Positions 27,471 through 37,233 are shown, counted from the first letter of the stretch. The stretch is DNA of 64,000 bases from Sunxiuqinia dokdonensis (GCF_001270965.1 NZ_LGIA01000150.1:26291-90290); one strand, 5' to 3'. Notes: generated from the sequence alone by a model not told the origin. A program made the numbers and translations.

Positions 27471-28730
27471 ATGAAAGCTGGTTTGAAAATAAATCTACTG
27501 ATATTCCTGATAGCGACATTGTTTGTTGTCAATTCAATGGCTCAGGGAATTCCGCTGGTCTATGCGGTTGAAAATACGGGAGCTGATTTTCCGGCTCCGG
27601 TGTTGCCCGACACCAGCCAGCTGCCGGCTATCGAGCCGCTGACTGATCCTTTTGCCTGGTCTGACGGAAGTGGACGGTCAACCGACTTTGCCGATTGGAG
27701 CCGCCGCCGTGCAGAGATCGGCGCTGAAATTCAGCATTATGAAATCGGCCCAAAACCCGCTCGCCCGAATCATCTGACGGCCAGCTTTTCGGCTCAGGAT
27801 AGCTTGCTTACCGTGATTATTATTGAGAATAAGGACACACTCATCCTCTCTTCGAAAGTAATTCTCCCAAAGGGCGAAGGCCCTTTCCCTGCGGTGATTG
27901 GTGTTGGCCGGCCGTCGGGCAGTCTTCCGCCGGATATTTTTTCCAGCCGCGAGATTGTCCAGATCGCTTTTAACTTCAGCCAGGTGATGGCTCACCAGCA
28001 AAAGCGGGGCAGCGAGCCAATCAACAAACTGTATCCCGATCTTTCGAACATGGGTGCCTACAGTGCCTGGTCGTGGGGCGTCAGCCGTTTGATTGATGGA
28101 TTGGAACTGGTGCAGGATGAGCTTCCGGTTGACTTGAAGCATCTGGCTATTACAGGCTGTTCATTTGCCGGAAAGATGGCGCTGTATGCTGCTGCATTTG
28201 ACGAGCGCATTGTGCTGACCATTGCCCAGGAATCGGGTGGGGGCGGTGCGGCTGCCTGGCGGGTTTCGGAAACCTTGGGCAATGTCGAAACGCTTGGACG
28301 AACCAGCCATGTGTGGTTTATGGAAAGCATGTTTCAGTTTAGCAAGGCCGTATCAAAACTTCCCTTCGATCATCACGAACTGATGGCCATGGTGGCACCA
28401 CGCGCCTTGCTGGTTCTTGGAAACCCCGATTATGAATGGTTGGCCGATGAGTCGGGCTATGTTTCGTGCCAGGCAGCCAAAAGGGTTTGGGAAACCTTTG
28501 GAATAGCTGACCGCTTTGGCTTCTCCATTGTCGGAAATCATGGGCACTGCCAGCTTCCGGATGTCCAGTATCCCGAAGTGGAAGCTTTTGTGGACAAGTT
28601 CCTGTTGGGTGACACAAACGCTGATACCGATGTTGAAGTTCACCCGTTTGATGAGGTGGATTATTCGAGATGGACCGCCTGGTGGGGAACCGGCAAACCG
28701 ATTTTGAAGGAATTAGATTCGGATGAATAG
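27471..28730 (+). CDS. CE15 glucuronoyl esterase
   Basis: Esterase that splits the ester between lignin alcohols and the 4-O-methylglucuronate of xylan. A signal peptide ends near NSMAQ and the 419 residues are normal for bacterial CE15. The catalytic triad can be placed by spacing: S231 in ITGCSFAGKMAL, E254 in IAQESGGGGAAAWR (23 residues later, the same interval as in fungal glucuronoyl esterases) and H359 in VGNHGHCQLP. The usual motif is G-C-S-R-x-G-K; here phenylalanine replaces the arginine next to the serine. That arginine is thought to help the oxyanion hole, so activity or specificity may differ. Neighbouring GH30_8 and GH115 genes act on the same glucuronate branch. Confidence 0.9.
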   Translation: MKAGLKINLLIFLIATLFVVNSMAQGIPLVYAVENTGADFPAPVLPDTSQLPAIEPLTDPFAWSDGSGRSTDFADWSRRRAEIGAEIQHYEIGPKPARPNHLTASFSAQDSLLTVIIIENKDTLILSSKVILPKGEGPFPAVIGVGRPSGSLPPDIFSSREIVQIAFNFSQVMAHQQKRGSEPINKLYPDLSNMGAYSAWSWGVSRLIDGLELVQDELPVDLKHLAITGCSFAGKMALYAAAFDERIVLTIAQESGGGGAAAWRVSETLGNVETLGRTSHVWFMESMFQFSKAVSKLPFDHHELMAMVAPRALLVLGNPDYEWLADESGYVSCQAAKRVWETFGIADRFGFSIVGNHGHCQLPDVQYPEVEAFVDKFLLGDTNADTDVEVHPFDEVDYSRWTAWWGTGKPILKELDSDE

Positions 28731-28762
28731 TCAATTTTGTTGACGAGTCACAAAACTAAAAT

Positions 28763-31312
28763 ATGAAGACTGTGAATTACACATATGTACGAAAAATGAT
28801 CATAAGCAGTGTGTTGGCACTGGCCTTTGTGTGCTTGTCAATTGCCACGATGGCCCAATATGGGCACACTTATGTTTCATTGGATGATGAGGTCGGTGGT
28901 TTCGCTATTTCGGGAGATCATCAGACAGCGCCCATTCTGATCGATGCGGACGATTACCCGGGAATAGCCGCTGTGGCCGGCTGGTTTGCCAACGATATAA
29001 AAATGGTTACAGGGCAGTCGCCAGAGATTCTTCAGTCCGAAATGCCCGGCACCGGTCAGGTGGTTTTGGTCGGAACAATCGGCAAAAACAAGTGGATCGA
29101 CCAATTGGCAGCTGAAGGAAAACTGGATGTGTCGGACCTGAAAGGCCAGTGGGAGAAAAGCCTGACCCAGGTTGTTGAACATCCGTTTTCCGGAGTTGAA
29201 AAAGCACTGGTTTTGGCCGGAAGCGATAAGCGTGGAACCATTTATGCCATGTTGAATCTATCACGCGAAATGGGTGTTTCGCCCTGGTATTGGTGGGCCG
29301 ATGTTCCGGTTGATCAGCACGAAGCCGTGTATGTCAGACCGGGCCGGTTTGTCACCGAAAGCCCGAAAGTGAAATACCGTGGCATTTTTCTGAATGACGA
29401 AGAACCTGCTCTTGGAGGCTGGGTTCGCGAAACCTTTGGCGGATTTAATCACAACTTCTATGAAAAGGTGTTTGAACTGATTCTTCGGCAACGAGGAAAC
29501 TTTCTGTGGCCGGCCATGTGGGGCAAAGCTTTTTACGACGATGATCCGGAGAATGGGCGCCTGGCCGATGAACTGGGCATTGTGGTGAGTACTTCGCATC
29601 ATGAACCTTTGGGCAAAGCCCATGTAGAATGGGACCGCTACGGATCGGGAGCCTGGGACTACAGCAAAAACCCCAAGGTGCTGACCGATTTCTGGACCCA
29701 GGGCATGGAGCGCATGAAAGACTATGAAACGGTGGTCACCGTTGGGATGCGTGGCGATGGCGACGAGGCCATGAGCGAGGGAACCAACATTGCCTTGTTA
29801 GAGAAGATTGTTCGCGACCAGCGCAAAATTATCAGCAAAGTAACCGGAAAAAAGGCGGAAGAAACGCCGCAGGTTTGGGCTTTGTACAAGGAAGTGCAAG
29901 ACTACTACGATAAAGGTATGCGGGTGCCCGACGATGTGACTTTGCTGCTTTGCGACGATAACTGGGGCAATGTGCGCAAGTTGCCCGATTTAAATGCGCA
30001 GTCTCACCCCGGGGGATTCGGAATGTACTACCATTTCGACTATGTGGGTGGTCCGCGAAACTATAAATGGATCAACGTCAGTCAAATTCAGCGGGTTTGG
30101 GAACAAATGAACCTGACCTACAGCCATGGTGTTGACCGGATTTGGGTGGTGAACGTGGGCGATTTGAAACCGATGGAATATCCCATCAGCTTTTTTCTGG
30201 ATATGGCCTGGGAACCCACCCGGTTCAATGCGCAGAATCTGTTGCAACATACAGAAGATTGGTGTGCCGAACAGTTTGGAGAAAAATATGCCAAGGAGGC
30301 AGCGCGCATCATTAATCTTTATACAAAATACAACCACCGGGTAACGCCCGAATTGCTGAACGCTAAAACCTACAGCCTGGAAAATTATAATGAGTTTGAG
30401 CGGGTACGCAACGACTATCGCGATCTGACCTTAGATGCTTTGCGCCTGTACAATTTCATTCCAAATAAATACAAAGATGCCTTCGACCAGTTGGTCCTTT
30501 TCCCGGCCAATGCCTGCTCAAACCTGTATGAAATGTATTATGCCGTGGCCAAAAACCATCAGCTGGCAGCTGAAAATAACCCAAAAGCAAACCATTGGGC
30601 TGATGTGGTGAAGGCGTGTTACGACCGTGATTCATTGCTCACTGTTCATTACAACCAGCAAATTGCTGATGGCAAGTGGAACCACACAATGGATCAGATC
30701 CGCATCGGTTATACTTACTGGCAGGAACCCCGGCAGCGAAAAATGCCCCAAGTAAAAAGAGTGGATGTGCCGGTTGTGCCCAATGAAGAACTGGTGTTCA
30801 AAGAAGCGGAAGGTTATGTGTCCATCGAAGCCGAAAACTTCCAGCTTTCACAAGGAACCGAAAAAATACGCTGGGAAGTGATTCCCGGTTTGGGCAAAAC
30901 TGCTTCCGGTGTAACCACCTTTCCGCAAAACGAATATCCGCTAGAAAATGACCCGGTTTATCTGGAATATGCCATTAATTTTGAATCAACCGGAGAGTTT
31001 GACGTGCAGGTGCTGGTTTCAACCACACTGAATTTCAACGCCAACAAAGGCTTACGGTACGCCATTTCGTTTGATGGCGGCGAAGAACAAATTATCAATA
31101 TCAACGGCGCGTATCGGGGCGAGTTGGGCGAATGGCAGGCTACCCGCATTAACCAAACATCAACCAAACATCCGATTGAAAAAGCCGGTTTGCACCGTTT
31201 GCGTATTCGTGTGCTGGAGCCCGGCATCGTGCTGCAAAAAATACTGATTGACACCGGAGGTTTGAAGCCCAGCTATTTGGGAGCACCTCAGAGTAAACGA
31301 ATAAAACAATAA
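28763..31312 (+). CDS. GH115 xylan alpha-1,2-glucuronidase
   Basis: Inverting exo-acting enzyme that removes (4-O-methyl)glucuronate from internal or terminal xylose of xylan. The signal peptide ends near ATMAQ. The N-terminal alpha/beta domain (about 30-190) has GSDKRGTIYAMLNLSREMGVS. The TIM barrel contains the hallmark segments KYRGIFLNDEEPAL (R206-L217), GMRGDGDEAM (328-337), LLLCDDNWGNVRKLP (about 394) and DRIWVVNVGDLKPMEYP. A helical bundle and a C-terminal beta-sandwich (about 680-840, YVSIEAENF) complete the family layout at the usual length. Only three bases separate it from the next gene. Periplasmic or surface location is not decided by sequence. Confidence 0.95.
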   Translation: MKTVNYTYVRKMIISSVLALAFVCLSIATMAQYGHTYVSLDDEVGGFAISGDHQTAPILIDADDYPGIAAVAGWFANDIKMVTGQSPEILQSEMPGTGQVVLVGTIGKNKWIDQLAAEGKLDVSDLKGQWEKSLTQVVEHPFSGVEKALVLAGSDKRGTIYAMLNLSREMGVSPWYWWADVPVDQHEAVYVRPGRFVTESPKVKYRGIFLNDEEPALGGWVRETFGGFNHNFYEKVFELILRQRGNFLWPAMWGKAFYDDDPENGRLADELGIVVSTSHHEPLGKAHVEWDRYGSGAWDYSKNPKVLTDFWTQGMERMKDYETVVTVGMRGDGDEAMSEGTNIALLEKIVRDQRKIISKVTGKKAEETPQVWALYKEVQDYYDKGMRVPDDVTLLLCDDNWGNVRKLPDLNAQSHPGGFGMYYHFDYVGGPRNYKWINVSQIQRVWEQMNLTYSHGVDRIWVVNVGDLKPMEYPISFFLDMAWEPTRFNAQNLLQHTEDWCAEQFGEKYAKEAARIINLYTKYNHRVTPELLNAKTYSLENYNEFERVRNDYRDLTLDALRLYNFIPNKYKDAFDQLVLFPANACSNLYEMYYAVAKNHQLAAENNPKANHWADVVKACYDRDSLLTVHYNQQIADGKWNHTMDQIRIGYTYWQEPRQRKMPQVKRVDVPVVPNEELVFKEAEGYVSIEAENFQLSQGTEKIRWEVIPGLGKTASGVTTFPQNEYPLENDPVYLEYAINFESTGEFDVQVLVSTTLNFNANKGLRYAISFDGGEEQIININGAYRGELGEWQATRINQTSTKHPIEKAGLHRLRIRVLEPGIVLQKILIDTGGLKPSYLGAPQSKRIKQ

Positions 31313-31315
31313 ACA

Positions 31316-33238
31316 ATGAATCAAAACAAGTTAGCTTTTAGCCTAATCGTACTCCTTCTGGTTGCCCTGATTCCATTTCAGTCGGAGGCAGCGGTAAAAT
31401 TGCCCCGGCTGGTAAGTGATGGCATGGTTCTTCAGCGCGACCAGCCGCTGAAAATCTGGGGTTGGGCCGATCCTTCGGAAAAAATCAAAGTCGAATTCGT
31501 TGGGGAGAACTACCAAACCAAAGCAGATAAAAAAGGAAACTGGCAGGTGGAACTTCCGGCGATGAAAGCCGGCGGGCCTTATACGATGAAGATAAATGAC
31601 ATTGAAGTCAGCAATATTATGCTTGGCGACGTTTGGCTGGCTTCGGGTCAGTCGAACATGGAACTGCAAATTCGCCGGGTAATGGATTTGTACGCTGACG
31701 AAATCAGGCAGATTGACAATCCAAACATCCGGCTGTTCCGCTCGTCCACACGCAAGGAGCCAGATACGGCGCAGGCCGATTATCCCGATGGCTCGTGGTT
31801 GCCAGCAACGCCCGAAAATATCATGGACTTTTCGGCTGTCGCTTATTTCTTTGCCAATGAATTGTACCAAAAATATCAGGTGCCAATTGGCATGATCAGC
31901 ACAGCCATTGGCGGCTCTCCTGCCGAAGCCTGGTTAAGCGAAGAGCCGGTAACGGAATACTTGGATCGATGGCTGGCCAATCAGGCCCGGGTTGATTCTA
32001 TTCGAGCCAAACGCATAGCCGAAGAAGGCGAAACGCCTCCGTTTAACTGGGGATTGGAAGTCAATAAAAACGATCCGGGTGTTGGCCGTTGGTCAAAAGC
32101 GGACGTGGATGTTTCCGGCTGGCCCACCATTTCATTGCCGGGCTATTGGTCAGATAAAGGCGTGGAATTGCGCAACGGATCCATCTGGTTTTATAAGGAG
32201 TTTGAAGTGGCCGATTCGCTGGCTGCAAAGGAAGCCATTCTTCGCCTGGGACGCATCATCGACAGCGACTCGGCCTTTGTGAACGGCACTTTTGTGGGCA
32301 CCATTTCCTACCAATATCCTCCGCGAATTTACTCGGTACCGGAGGGCGTATTGAAGTCCGGAAAAAATAAGTTGATGGTTCGCGTGTTTAGCCAGGGTGG
32401 ACGCGGTGGTTTTGTGGAAGAAAAACCTTACGAATTGCGCATCGGTTCGCAAACCATTGATCTGACCGGCGATTGGAACTATCATGTCGGTGCGGTGCTG
32501 AACCCGCCTCGTGGACTGGGCGGCGGCGGATTTAAGCCTGGTGGTTTGTACAACAGCCTGATTCATCCGGCGCTGGCTTACAGCCTGAAGGGCGTGATTT
32601 GGTACCAAGGTGAAACCAATGCCGGACGCGGAATGGAATACCGGCAGCTTTTCAAGGATTTGATTACCGACTGGCGCGAGCAATTCGAACAGCCCGAGCT
32701 GCCGTTTTTGTTTGTGCAACTGGCCAATCTCGGAATCCCAAATAAACAGCCGGTTGAAAGTGGCTGGGCCACCCTGCGCGATGCCCAACGCCGGGCGCTG
32801 GAGTTGCCAAACACGGGCATGGCCGTGGCGTTCGACCTGGGCGAGTGGAATGACATTCATCCGCTAAACAAGAAAGAAGTTGGGCGCAGGCTGGCTTTGG
32901 AAGCGCAACGCGTGGCCTATGGCGATGACGAGGTGGTGAGTGCCGGTCCGCTTTTTCAGTCGATGAAGGTGGAGGACGGAAGCATTGTGCTCACCTTTTC
33001 GTCGGTTGGCTCCGGTTTGTTTAGCAACAGCTATTTGCAGGGATTTCAAATTGCGGGAGAAGATGGCCGTTTCGTGTGGGCCAATGCGGTGGTACTTTCA
33101 AAAAATACAGTGAAGGTTTGGAGCCGGGAGATTAGCGAGCCAGTTGCGGTGCGCTATGCCTGGGATGATAATCCCGCAGAAGCCAATCTGAAAAACAAGG
33201 AAGGGCTGCCTGCGTCACCATTTACAACTGAAGATTAA
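31316..33238 (+). CDS. SGNH sialate-O-acetylesterase-like carbohydrate esterase with inserted jelly roll
   Basis: Predicted acetyl esterase, probably acting on acetylated xylan oligosaccharides. After a signal peptide (ending SEAAV) comes an Ig-like domain (about 28-100) and then the SGNH catalytic fold. The nucleophile is S113 (LASGQSNMEL), IGGSPAEAW carries the glycine block, WYQGETN the asparagine block, and D513-x-H515 (NDIHP) completes the triad. A GH2-like sugar-binding jelly roll is inserted at about 245-390 (GSIWFYKEFEV). The same inserted layout is found in CE20 xyloglucan acetylesterases, so CE20 or a close relative is plausible. The acetylxylan substrate is inferred from neighbours. 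It is separated by 26 bases from the transporter gene. Confidence 0.85.
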   Translation: MNQNKLAFSLIVLLLVALIPFQSEAAVKLPRLVSDGMVLQRDQPLKIWGWADPSEKIKVEFVGENYQTKADKKGNWQVELPAMKAGGPYTMKINDIEVSNIMLGDVWLASGQSNMELQIRRVMDLYADEIRQIDNPNIRLFRSSTRKEPDTAQADYPDGSWLPATPENIMDFSAVAYFFANELYQKYQVPIGMISTAIGGSPAEAWLSEEPVTEYLDRWLANQARVDSIRAKRIAEEGETPPFNWGLEVNKNDPGVGRWSKADVDVSGWPTISLPGYWSDKGVELRNGSIWFYKEFEVADSLAAKEAILRLGRIIDSDSAFVNGTFVGTISYQYPPRIYSVPEGVLKSGKNKLMVRVFSQGGRGGFVEEKPYELRIGSQTIDLTGDWNYHVGAVLNPPRGLGGGGFKPGGLYNSLIHPALAYSLKGVIWYQGETNAGRGMEYRQLFKDLITDWREQFEQPELPFLFVQLANLGIPNKQPVESGWATLRDAQRRALELPNTGMAVAFDLGEWNDIHPLNKKEVGRRLALEAQRVAYGDDEVVSAGPLFQSMKVEDGSIVLTFSSVGSGLFSNSYLQGFQIAGEDGRFVWANAVVLSKNTVKVWSREISEPVAVRYAWDDNPAEANLKNKEGLPASPFTTED

Positions 33239-33263
33239 AAACCAATAATTAATAACTACTTAA

Positions 33264-34739
33264 ATGAAAACAACTTCTCAGAAAGTTTCGGTTCTTGAAA
33301 AAATAGGTTACAGCTTGGGCGACCTGGCTGCCAACTTGATTTTTCAAACCTTGATGACCTTTTTAGCCTTCTTTTACACCGATGTTTATCGGATTCCACC
33401 GGCAACGGCTTCGGCCATTATTTTTGCCGGTGGAATGCTTGGCGCCTTTTTTAATCCGGTGATGGGAATTATTGCTGATCGGACCAATACCCGATGGGGC
33501 AAATTTAGACCCTGGATTTTATGGACGGCCGTTCCTTTTGGGGTGATTGCCATTCTGGCGTTTAGCACGCCCAATTTTAGTCCGGGTGGAAAAGTGGCCT
33601 ACGCGCTGATCACCTATATTTTGCTGGTGATTGTGTACTCGGCCAACAACCTGCCTTATGCTTCGCTCAGCGGCGTTTTAACCGGCGATATGGCCGAGCG
33701 TAACAGCATTTCGAGCTTTCGTTTTGTGGCGGTCATGGTTGCCCAGTTTATTGTGCAGGGCCTGTTGCTGCCGTTGGTGCTTATTTTGGGCGATGGCGAC
33801 AAAATCAAAGGTTTCGAAAACACCATGACCTTGTTTGCGGTTACGGGCGTCATCTTTTTTATCATTACCTTCCTGACCACCAGGGAACGTGTCATTCCCA
33901 ATCCGCAGCAGAAATCGAGCATTAAGGAGGATTTGGGCGATTTGTTTAAAAATAAACCCTGGATTGCCATGCTCATCATCACGATTTTCATTTTCATTAC
34001 CCTGTCACTTAAAGGGGGGATGTACGTGTATTATTTCGAAAATTACCTGAGTGAGCAACATTTGGCCGATTTCCTGGAAAACATTGGATTTAACGGATTT
34101 ATTGATGGGCTGAATGGCGTATTGGTCAGCATGGGACTGCACGGTTTTACCTGGCCCGAAGATGCGCCAACATCCGGTTTTAGCTTGTTCAACGCCGGCG
34201 GAATCATCATGATGATCGTGGGCATTACGGTGTCCAAAACACTGGCCGACCGATTTGGCAAGCGCGATGTGTTTGGTGTGAGCTTGTTTTTGTCGGCTTT
34301 GTGTTTGCTGGTGTTCTATTTCTATGCTCCACATTCCATTGCGCTGGTGTTCATTTCGCAATTGGCACACGGATTCTTCTATGGAATTGGAACACCCCTG
34401 CTGTGGGCCATGATTGCCGATGTGGCCGACTATTCGGAATGGAAGAACAACCGAAGAGCGACAGCCATTATTTTTTCGGCCATGATTTTTGGGCTGAAAG
34501 CTGGCCTGAGCATCGGTGGAGCACTGGTTGCCGGAATTCTGGCACTTTATGGATACAGCGAAGAGTTGGCCACCCAGTCGCCCGAGGCAATCAATGGCAT
34601 CAAACTGTCGCTGAGCGTGTATCCGACCCTGACGTTTTTCATCGCGGTAGCCTGTCTGTTCTTCTACGAAATCAACAAAAAGAAAGAAGTTGAAATTCAG
34701 GAAGCACTAATGTTCCGCCGTACGGAAAACCTGCAATAG
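33264..34739 (+). CDS. GPH-family sugar:cation symporter (MFS)
   Basis: Inner-membrane transporter for oligosaccharides or aldouronic acids released in the periplasm. The 491 residues carry about twelve hydrophobic helices. They also contain the GPH signature region after helix 2 (GIIADRTNTRWGKFRPWIL), a second DRFGKRDV loop in the other half, and ADVADYSEWKNNRRATAI, typical of XynP/MelB-type carriers. A periplasmic-side insertion at about 270-310 is present. It is encoded between the acetylesterase and GH10 genes, and a cytoplasmic GH43 follows downstream, which makes xylo-oligosaccharides the likely cargo. Substrate and coupling ion cannot be read from sequence. Confidence 0.92.
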   Translation: MKTTSQKVSVLEKIGYSLGDLAANLIFQTLMTFLAFFYTDVYRIPPATASAIIFAGGMLGAFFNPVMGIIADRTNTRWGKFRPWILWTAVPFGVIAILAFSTPNFSPGGKVAYALITYILLVIVYSANNLPYASLSGVLTGDMAERNSISSFRFVAVMVAQFIVQGLLLPLVLILGDGDKIKGFENTMTLFAVTGVIFFIITFLTTRERVIPNPQQKSSIKEDLGDLFKNKPWIAMLIITIFIFITLSLKGGMYVYYFENYLSEQHLADFLENIGFNGFIDGLNGVLVSMGLHGFTWPEDAPTSGFSLFNAGGIIMMIVGITVSKTLADRFGKRDVFGVSLFLSALCLLVFYFYAPHSIALVFISQLAHGFFYGIGTPLLWAMIADVADYSEWKNNRRATAIIFSAMIFGLKAGLSIGGALVAGILALYGYSEELATQSPEAINGIKLSLSVYPTLTFFIAVACLFFYEINKKKEVEIQEALMFRRTENLQ

Positions 34740-34801
34740 GTTAACAACAAGAAGAAATTAATTACAAATTGAAATAACACTATTACTTAAATTGGATTAT
34801 T

Positions 34802-35938
34802 ATGAAAAAAATAGAATTAGTCGCGTTATTCCTGCTGACAGCGGTTTTGTTTGTCGGGTGCACTGCTCAACAAAGTGCCAAAAAAGAGCCAAGCTTGAAA
34901 GACGCTTTGGCTGGTAAATTCCATATTGGCACTGCTTTGAATGCCAACCAAATTACCGGAAGAGACTCAGCCGGCGTTCGGGTTGTTAAAGAACAATTCA
35001 ACGCGATAGTCGCTGAAAACTGCATGAAGAGTGGCGAAATCCAGCCCAGGGAAGGTGAGTTTGACTTCTCGTTGGCCGACCAGTTTGTTGACTTTGGCGT
35101 TGAAAACGACCTGTTTATCACCGGTCACTGTTTGATCTGGCACTCACAGGCTCCACGTTGGTTTTTCACCGATGCTGAAGGGAACGATGTGTCGCGTGAG
35201 GTGATGATCGAGCGAATGAAAACGCATATTTATACGGTAGTCGGCCGTTACAAGGGGAAAATTAAAGGCTGGGACGTGGTGAACGAAGCCATTATGGAAG
35301 ACGGCAGTATGCGTAACAGCAAGTTTTATCAAATTGTAGGTGATGATTTCATCAAGCTGGCTTTTCAGTTTGCCCATGAAGCTGATCCTGATGCGGAATT
35401 GTACTACAACGATTACAACGAGTGGTACCCCGGAAAACGTGATGCGATTGTGCAAATGGTTCGCAGCTTGAAAGCCGATGGCGTCCGCATTGACGGAATC
35501 GGCATGCAAGGGCATGTGGGCATGGACAGCCCGTCGTTGGAAGACTACGAAGCGGCCATGGTGGCCTATGCCAACGAAGGCATGAAAGTGATGGTGACCG
35601 AGTTGGATATGTCTATTCTGCCAAATCGCAGACGCGATGTGGGAGCAGATATCTCAACAAATATTGAATATCAACAGGAATTGAACCCTTATACCGACGG
35701 CGTGGTTCCTCAGGAAAAACAAGACGAGTGGGACGCTCGCATGCTGGACTTCTTCAATTTGTTTTTGAAGCACTCGGACGATGTGACCCGGGTAACTTTG
35801 TGGGGTGTGGCAGATGGCGATTCGTGGAAAAACAATTTCCCGGTTCGCGGACGTACCGACTACCCGCTGCTATTTGACCGGAACCATGAGCCAAAAACGG
35901 CCGTGGCAAAAATTATTGAAGCAGCAACCAAACAGTAG
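34802..35938 (+). CDS. GH10 endo-beta-1,4-xylanase, single-domain lipoprotein
   Basis: Second GH10 of the window, without binding modules. The lipobox LFVGC is followed by TAQQSAKKE; the residues directly after the cysteine are not acidic, so a periplasmic location acting on imported oligosaccharides is likely. The barrel covers about 35-375, with HCLIWHSQAP, acid/base E162 (WDVVNEAIMEDG), YYNDYNEW, GIGMQGH and nucleophile E267 (VTELDMSIL). At 378 residues it has the normal size of a compact GH10. It is the last gene of the 23011-35938 run. The short intergenic hairpins that follow may end transcription. Confidence 0.95.
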   Translation: MKKIELVALFLLTAVLFVGCTAQQSAKKEPSLKDALAGKFHIGTALNANQITGRDSAGVRVVKEQFNAIVAENCMKSGEIQPREGEFDFSLADQFVDFGVENDLFITGHCLIWHSQAPRWFFTDAEGNDVSREVMIERMKTHIYTVVGRYKGKIKGWDVVNEAIMEDGSMRNSKFYQIVGDDFIKLAFQFAHEADPDAELYYNDYNEWYPGKRDAIVQMVRSLKADGVRIDGIGMQGHVGMDSPSLEDYEAAMVAYANEGMKVMVTELDMSILPNRRRDVGADISTNIEYQQELNPYTDGVVPQEKQDEWDARMLDFFNLFLKHSDDVTRVTLWGVADGDSWKNNFPVRGRTDYPLLFDRNHEPKTAVAKIIEAATKQ

Positions 35939-35944
35939 GGTCAT

Positions 35945-35961
35945 CCCGAACTTGTTTCGGG
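35945..35961. repeat. Short inverted repeat after GH10
   Basis: CCCGAA (35945-35950) and TTCGGG (35956-35961) flank CTTGT, seven bases after the GH10 stop codon. No T run follows. It could stabilise the transcript end or be a dispersed palindromic element. Confidence 0.55.
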
Positions 35962-36034
35962 ATCTCTTGCCACGAAAGGGAGATCCTGGAACAAGTTCAA
36001 CCTGATCAATGAAAAATAGAGAAGATTGCGAGAC

Positions 36035-36140
36035 CCGTGGGGTAGCACCCACGGTTATTCAAAATGAAACCCATTCGGGATTTTTAGTAAGTACAAGTCC
36101 GAAGGACTTCAAGATGATAAGCCTCCGGTGAAACCGGAGG
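36035..36140. repeat. Two REP-like hairpins
   Basis: CCGTGGG/CCCACGG (36035-36054, loop GTAGCA) and CCTCCGGT/ACCGGAGG (36122-36140, loop GAA) are perfect stems with GC-rich arms. They lie 67 bases apart in the 270-base gap before the GH43 gene. They look like dispersed palindromic elements rather than terminators. Confidence 0.6.
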
Positions 36141-36208
36141 TACATAAACAACATGCTTGAGAACTTGAGAACCCCAAAGTGGGTTCAATAAATTGAAAAA
36201 ACAAACGT

Positions 36209-37177
36209 ATGAAAAAAGCAAGATACCTGGTGCCGGACTTGTACACTGCCGATCCGGCCGTACATGTTTTCAACGGCAAACTATATATTTACCCGTCGCA
36301 CGATGTGGAGTCGGGCATTCCGGAGAACGATAACGGCGATCATTTCGATATGCGCGATTATCATATTTTCTCGATGGATGATGTAGAAGGCGAAGTGACC
36401 GACCATGGGGTGGCTCTTGATGTGAAGAACATTCCCTGGGCAGGACGCCAGTTGTGGGATTGCGATTGCGCCTGCAAAGACGACAAGTATTATTTGTACT
36501 TTCCGCTGAAAGACCAGACCGACATTTTCCGCATCGGCGTGGCCATCAGCGACAAGCCCGAAGGACCATTCGTTCCACAGGAAGCGCCTATGAAAGGCAG
36601 CTACTCCATTGATCCGTGCGTGTTTGAAGAAGACGGTTCGCACTACATGTACTTTGGCGGTCTGTGGGGCGGACAGCTGCAGCGCTACCGCAACAACAAA
36701 GCCATTGAGTGCGGGCACGAACCCAAGGACGACGAGGCGGCCTTGCCGGCCAGAATCGTGAAGCTGAGTGACGATATGCTCGAATTTGCTGAAGAACCGC
36801 GCGAAATTGTCATCCTCGACGAAAATGGCGACGTGTTGAAAGCCGGCGATCACGACCGTCGTTTTTTCGAAGCTTCGTGGATGCACAAATACCAAGGCAA
36901 ATACTACTTTTCCTACTCCACCGGCAATACGCACCAGCTGTGCTACGCCGTGGGCGACAATCCTTACGGACCTTTTACCTACAAAGGGGTTATCCTGACA
37001 CCGGTTGTGGGCTGGACAACCCATCATTCGATTGTTGAATTCAAAGGCAAATGGTATTTATTCCATCACGACAGTGTGCCTTCGGGTGGTAAAACCTGGC
37101 TGCGCAGCATGAAGGTGGTGGAGCTGGAATACAACGAAGACGGCAGCATCAAAACCATTGACGGCGGCGGGGAATAG
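36209..37177 (+). CDS. Cytoplasmic GH43_1-like beta-xylosidase/arabinofuranosidase
   Basis: The 322-residue protein has no signal peptide, so it probably works on imported xylo- or arabinoxylo-oligosaccharides in the cytoplasm. It is a bare five-bladed propeller. Catalytic residues are base D15 (YTADPAVHV), pKa modulator D135 (SIDPCVFEEDG) and acid E221 (FFEASWMHKYQGKYYFSYS). HHSIVEFKGKWYLFHHD is the typical final blade. Length and motifs fit subfamily GH43_1. It follows the GPH transporter and GH10 genes by a 270-base gap with hairpins, so it may have its own transcript. It converges on the minus-strand gene at 37360. Confidence 0.92.
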   Translation: MKKARYLVPDLYTADPAVHVFNGKLYIYPSHDVESGIPENDNGDHFDMRDYHIFSMDDVEGEVTDHGVALDVKNIPWAGRQLWDCDCACKDDKYYLYFPLKDQTDIFRIGVAISDKPEGPFVPQEAPMKGSYSIDPCVFEEDGSHYMYFGGLWGGQLQRYRNNKAIECGHEPKDDEAALPARIVKLSDDMLEFAEEPREIVILDENGDVLKAGDHDRRFFEASWMHKYQGKYYFSYSTGNTHQLCYAVGDNPYGPFTYKGVILTPVVGWTTHHSIVEFKGKWYLFHHDSVPSGGKTWLRSMKVVELEYNEDGSIKTIDGGGE

Positions 37178-37233
37178 GATCATACGTATTTGTTGGCGTG
37201 TGAGAGAATAGAAATCAAACAAGAAATAAGAAA

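Noticed and set aside
32150..32860. 236-codon minus-strand frame inside the SGNH esterase
   Set aside because: Antisense shadow; the plus-strand gene carries all catalytic motifs.
36281..37027. 248-codon minus-strand frame inside the cytoplasmic GH43
   Set aside because: Antisense shadow; the GH43 catalytic triad is intact on the plus strand.
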